Origin: Serendipita indica DSM 11827
Lineage: Eukaryota > Basidiomycota > Agaricomycetes > Sebacinales > Serendipitaceae
Direction: 5' to 3'
Assembly: GCA_910890315.1 (NCBI GenBank)
Contig: CAJVGD010000005.1
Location: forward strand, 1,302,001-1,366,000
Length of the DNA: 64,000 nt
Both the position numbers and the translations under genes were made by a program. Below are positions 60,716 through 64,000 of this stretch, one piece after another. A model generated the notes under the pieces. It worked only from the letters and a program-made list of their open reading frames with translations. It made no database searches and was not told the DNA's origin. Within the stretch, counting starts at the first letter, position 1, and each line of letters opens with the position of its first letter.

Positions 60716-63024
60716 TCAATACTTCTCCGTGAGGTACAACCACGAGAATCGCAAAAAGGCCCAGATGACCCCGATGGCGCAATAGATACTGGTGACCATG
60801 AGCGGCAGGAACTCGAGCTTGGATAGGGACTCTGCAGCCGTGTCTCCAGCCTGAGCGCGTGTCTTTGTGAGAACGGGGTAAAGAGAGACAAAGACTTGTA
60901 GGAGGATGAAACCGTAGAGGTATGCTCGTTCGAGGATGTCCGTGGCGACAGCGATGACTCCGGAGGGAAATCTACAGGTCGCCTTGGTGAGCCATAGTGG
61001 AAGGGATTAGGAAAATCAAGACGTACTCGTATAATTGTTTTGAAAGGGGTGACAGGACCAGGATGCACCAGAGAATGGAGTACACGACTTTGATGATAGT
61101 TTCTAGGACACGATCAGCCTCCTAGTCAGACGTAAGATCAAAACTTGCCTGCAGGCGTAAATAGGAGGGGGAAAAGGGAGAAGATGCCCGCGACGCTTGC
61201 AATTGTAAAGGTTCGGAAGTAGCTATGTCTTTCTCCAGCAAGAAGACTGCAATACGTGAGTGCGTGAAACTTTCTAGCTTTTCGCCAAACACACCTGAGA
61301 GGCACTAGTACAAGTAATATTGCCTTCTCGTGCACATGCCATCCGAAAAGGAACGAGACATATCCACAAAGTGTGATCGCAGCAACAAAGGACTTGTATG
61401 TCGGGTTTCTCCATAGTTTGACCAGGAACACCTGCAGCGGGATAAGTCACTGGTGGGAAAAAGTATGTACCTACCGTCTGCAATGCAATGGTGATGGCAA
61501 ACGTATGAATGGGCTTAACGTTTGGGATTACAGCAAAGCTCGTATCGCCGACGAGACCTCGCGAAGTAGAGTCTACAGCAGAAGTGTCGACCTCGAAATC
61601 AATCTTTCGCATTTTGATGACTGGAGTTCGTCAGCACATACTCATTACGCCTTTTTAGAACGTACTCTTGAGAAGGACGCGATCCAACGCAGTCACAAGT
61701 GCCCAAACATTTGGTGCCCAATAGGCATGATTCAGACCGCGAGTAAAGGGAAAGAGGCGCGAGAGCACTTGTGGCACTTGACGGAGCCAAATAAATGGTC
61801 CAAAGGAAACCGCAAACACTGCAAGCACACTTTGAGCAAGTCGAAGGAACGACGGTATCGAAATGGTGCCTGTTCAACGTTAGCAACACCTATATGCGAG
61901 CATGAACACACCGTTTGGCGTCATGCAGTAGGACCGCAGGAGATAGACAAAGTATGCAGGCTTGAGACCTCAGCAAGATCCCCAGGAGAGAAGGAAATAT
62001 ACATACCGCGATATACATATAGATATGCTTAAAGTTGAGCAGTACAGCAAACAGGATTCCGCTTAGTAACTTGTGATCCTACAAGGACTTTAGAGTGAAG
62101 TGGGAAACGGTGATGCTCATACATTACGAGCCATCAGAATTGACCAAAGGAGAATTCCGAACATAAAGCCGTTGTACTGAAAGTGAATATGATCGACAAT
62201 CAGGAATCCCGGGTGGAAGAATAGCGATGCAGAAATGATGCGTTGGATATTAGGGTGAATACTTTTGGGAATAAAGCTGTATTATGGATTAGAAGGGCCA
62301 AAGAATGGGTTCCAGCCTTACGAGCGCAGTGCGAGAGCCATAACTAGCTCAGTGACGATGACGGTTGTTCGTTGATATGCTACAACGGTCCAGGCGTCGT
62401 AGCCAAGATTTTGCACCCTGAGCATCTGGGAATCGATGAATGATGCCGGTATCGACAATAGGTATTCAAAGTAAGCGAAGAATGGTGGGTAATCGAGCGC
62501 TGAGGGCCGTCAGATGCGACGCTTTAGAACATGTGCAACCTACTCCACTCAGAGGTGGCCTATCTTTGTGTCAATAAGACTGTTGATTATATGAAATCAA
62601 ACTACCTCGTAGTACCACTGAGAGAGTGGCAGACTATTCGTTATTGCCATCCAATTCCTATGAACCTCAAAGTCGGTCGACCGGCTACAGACGAGTCAGT
62701 TCAAGATTTGCCATGGGAAACAAGTACTCGCTATGCAGGAAATAGCAATAGTTTGATGACCGTGCCGACAACGAGCAAATCCCAGTCGACGTTCGACAGG
62801 GACGTTCTTTCGCTATCCTTCTCTTTGACAGCTTTTATTCCCTCTCCATAGGTATGTATACTGTCTGGAATCACTTTATGCATGCTTCCACTATGGATAC
62901 CGCCGCTGGCGTTCGACGGCTTGCGAACACGTAGAGAGCCCGAACCAGTTGGCGTCAATGACTGCGAGAAACGCTTCGAATGTCTCGACGAGGAAGTAGA
63001 GCCTCCATCCAAAGCCGGCTCCAT
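60716..63024 (-). CDS. ALG8: ALG8-type glucosyltransferase of lipid-linked oligosaccharide
   Basis: An ER enzyme that adds glucose to the dolichol-linked N-glycan precursor. The ATG at 63022-63024 starts a Ser-rich N-terminus ([20 protein letters not shown]) before [17 protein letters not shown]. An intron leads to [20 protein letters not shown] with QWYYE, the ALG6/ALG8 lumenal signature. Later exons include [20 protein letters not shown] with [33 protein letters not shown], and at the end [20 protein letters not shown] with [16 protein letters not shown]. Many hydrophobic segments and about ten introns. ALG8 is favoured over ALG6 by the C-terminal exon, but the middle exons were not all traced. 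It converges on DRG1 with 39 bp between stops. Confidence 0.82.
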
Positions 63025-63102
63025 GGACCAAGGGGAAAATAATGATGCTGGACAAGGTCAAGTTTGGTTTGTTACTACTTTCAAAACTTGGAGTCGGCTA
63101 TC
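63025..63102. promoter_or_regulatory. 78-bp spacer between divergent ALG8 and VMA21
   Basis: The starts of ALG8 (minus) and VMA21 (plus) are only 78 bp apart. Both encode ER membrane proteins. The promoters must overlap here or reach into the coding regions. No TATA box is evident. Confidence 0.4.
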
Positions 63103-63466
63103 ATGAGCGAGCATGCGGCAGCTGCAAAGATAGCGAACCAGACGGAAAAAAGGTTTGTCTTGTCGAAATACTTTAATGTTGACTCACTCTCAAGGGCAGC
63201 GGTGTCATCACAACGTTGCTAGTGTTCAGTGTCTCGCTTGCGGTGGTTCCTATAAGTGCATACTTTGGCACACAATGGTATCTTACCCCTGGTATGTCCA
63301 CCTTGATGTCTTGGTATTTATTTGACAACCTGACGCAGGTAACACGATTTATCCTGCTGTCGCGGCGGTCGTTTCCGCAAATATCATTCTAATCAGCTAC
63401 GTTATACTGGCAATCAGGGATGACTCGGAGACACGAAAGACCCTGCAAGAGAAGAAGGACCGATGA
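63103..63466 (+). CDS. VMA21: VMA21, V-ATPase assembly factor
   Basis: A small ER membrane chaperone that helps assemble the V0 sector of the vacuolar proton pump. It starts MSEHAAAAKIANQTEKR at 63103, an intron of 42 nt follows, then GSGVITTLLVFSVSLAVVPI with SAYFGTQWYLTP, a second intron, and GNTIYPAVAAVVSANIILIS with YVILAIRDDSETRK. The two hydrophobic helices and the cytosolic lysine-rich end EKKDR match the family; yeast Vma21 has a dilysine ER-retrieval end, here degenerate. About 90 residues, stop at 63464-63466. Confidence 0.88.
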
Positions 63467-63875
63467 ATTGGCCTTACTCATGTCACTGTCCTAGAGCACA
63501 GTAAAGATACTTTATCTGAACTTATCGAACTAGCTCTATAATGACTACGAGCCCACGAGTCAAATGCCAGGAGAACTGAGAAGATCTCTCTGAAGAGCAT
63601 CCCGTTGGCCCGCTTCGACATCAGGGTCATTTCGGTCCAGGATTATCACCGAAAGCATGCCATGACTCACTAAATAGATGCGTGCATGGGAAAAATCACG
63701 CACTTTCCTGTGGATTGCTGCCTCGCAGCCTGGTAGCGTGAGCTAGGAGGACCCATTAGGCTCTATATGAGAGTTTCACTGATGTTTCTCGAGAGAGCTA
63801 CAGTCCTGTGTTGCCCTTGTGCACAGGAGGCTCCTCTTGAATACTCGCTACCAACCCCAACATTTGGACCCAACC
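63467..63875. other. intergenic after VMA21
   Basis: About 410 bp without an open frame of note. It should hold the VMA21 3' UTR and the promoter of the partial gene at 63876. Confidence 0.45.
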
Positions 63876-64000
63876 ATGCCTAAGCCTGTTATCCTCTACG
63901 ATCTGGATACGCTCCTACACCACTCGGTTGAAGTTATTGCTCATAAGGTCATTGATGCACATGAATCTCCGGATCGCATACATCGTATCCTCGGTGCACT
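63876..64000 (+). CDS. partial gene, possibly arginase/deacetylase-fold enzyme (HDAC-like)
   Basis: The ATG at 63876 gives MPKPVILYDLDTLLHHSVEV, then IAHKVIDAHESPDRIHRILG, and the frame runs off the window end. The pattern of a D-x-x-x-L-x-H strand followed by HESPDRIxxIL recalls the opening of histone deacetylase-like enzymes, where H-P-E-x-P-x-R precedes the first helix. Only about 41 residues are visible, so the family call is weak. Confidence 0.35.
   Translation, partial: MPKPVILYDLDTLLHHSVEVIAHKVIDAHESPDRIHRILGA

Noticed and set aside
60427-61068. 213-codon minus-strand frame at the DRG1/ALG8 boundary
   Set aside because: Wrong frame of ALG8 and antisense of DRG1; the in-frame reading [20 protein letters not shown] is the real end of ALG8.
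61373-62032. 219-codon plus-strand frame
   Set aside because: Antisense shadow of ALG8 exons on the minus strand.
1-64000. secondary-metabolite, defence or toxin gene cluster
   Set aside because: Genes are unrelated housekeeping functions on both strands; no PKS, NRPS, terpene synthase, P450 set, NLR or CRISPR-like repeats were seen.

Overview
The window is nuclear DNA of a filamentous basidiomycete fungus, most likely an Agaricomycete. The evidence is dense two-strand gene packing, coding sequence broken by many GT-AG introns of about 45-60 nt, and gene content such as KCH1-type K+ channel, SCH9 kinase with C2 domain, DSC2, EFR3, UreF, a GPI-type GH16 and an F-box protein. A Rhizoctonia/Ceratobasidium-like fungus would fit, but the genus is inference. 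All exon joins were made by eye from reading frame, splice signals and family resemblance, so small errors at exon edges are expected.

Layout from left to right: a Whi3-like RNA-binding protein (+, 5' end not resolved), a PAF-acetylhydrolase-like phospholipase (-), a GH16 glucanase (+), a casein kinase I (-), a DSC2/UBAC2-like rhomboid pseudoprotease (-), cytosolic phenylalanyl-tRNA synthetase alpha (-), an RNPS1-like SR protein (+), an NPC1/NCR1 sterol transporter (-), an unrecognised fungal protein (-) and a small hypothetical gene (-). Next come DPH1 (+), a TIMMDC1/Tim17-like membrane protein (+), SCH9 (+), VPS52 (+), EFR3 (-), UreF (-), AFG1 (+), the complex I PSST subunit NDUFS7 (-), an unrecognised protein (+), a GATA factor (-), EMC10 (+), an F-box protein (-), a pogo/Tc5-type transposon relic (-), a KCH1 K+ channel (-), DRG1/RBG1 (+), ALG8 (-), VMA21 (+) and the start of a possible deacetylase (+).

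Most genes are housekeeping. Several serve membrane traffic and the ER (NPC1, DSC2, VPS52, EFR3, EMC10, ALG8, VMA21), others translation (FRS2, DPH1, DRG1), nutrient and stress signalling (SCH9, CK1, GATA factor), and mitochondria (AFG1, NDUFS7, TIMMDC1-like). They do not form a metabolic cluster. Some divergent pairs share very short spacers (FRS2/RNPS1 about 93 bp, ALG8/VMA21 about 78 bp, UreF/AFG1 about 211 bp). DRG1 and ALG8 converge with only 39 bp between their stop codons.

I do not see a new defence, toxin or biosynthetic system, CRISPR array, rRNA or convincing tRNA. The best observations are of gene structure. Two introns are predicted to start with GC, in KCH1 and DRG1. DRG1 has two microexons of 8 and 19 nt, the second carrying most of its GTP-binding P-loop. 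NPC1 has a one-base frame break. A pogo/Tc5-like relic keeps its DNA-binding domain and acidic tail but has no visible catalytic domain.
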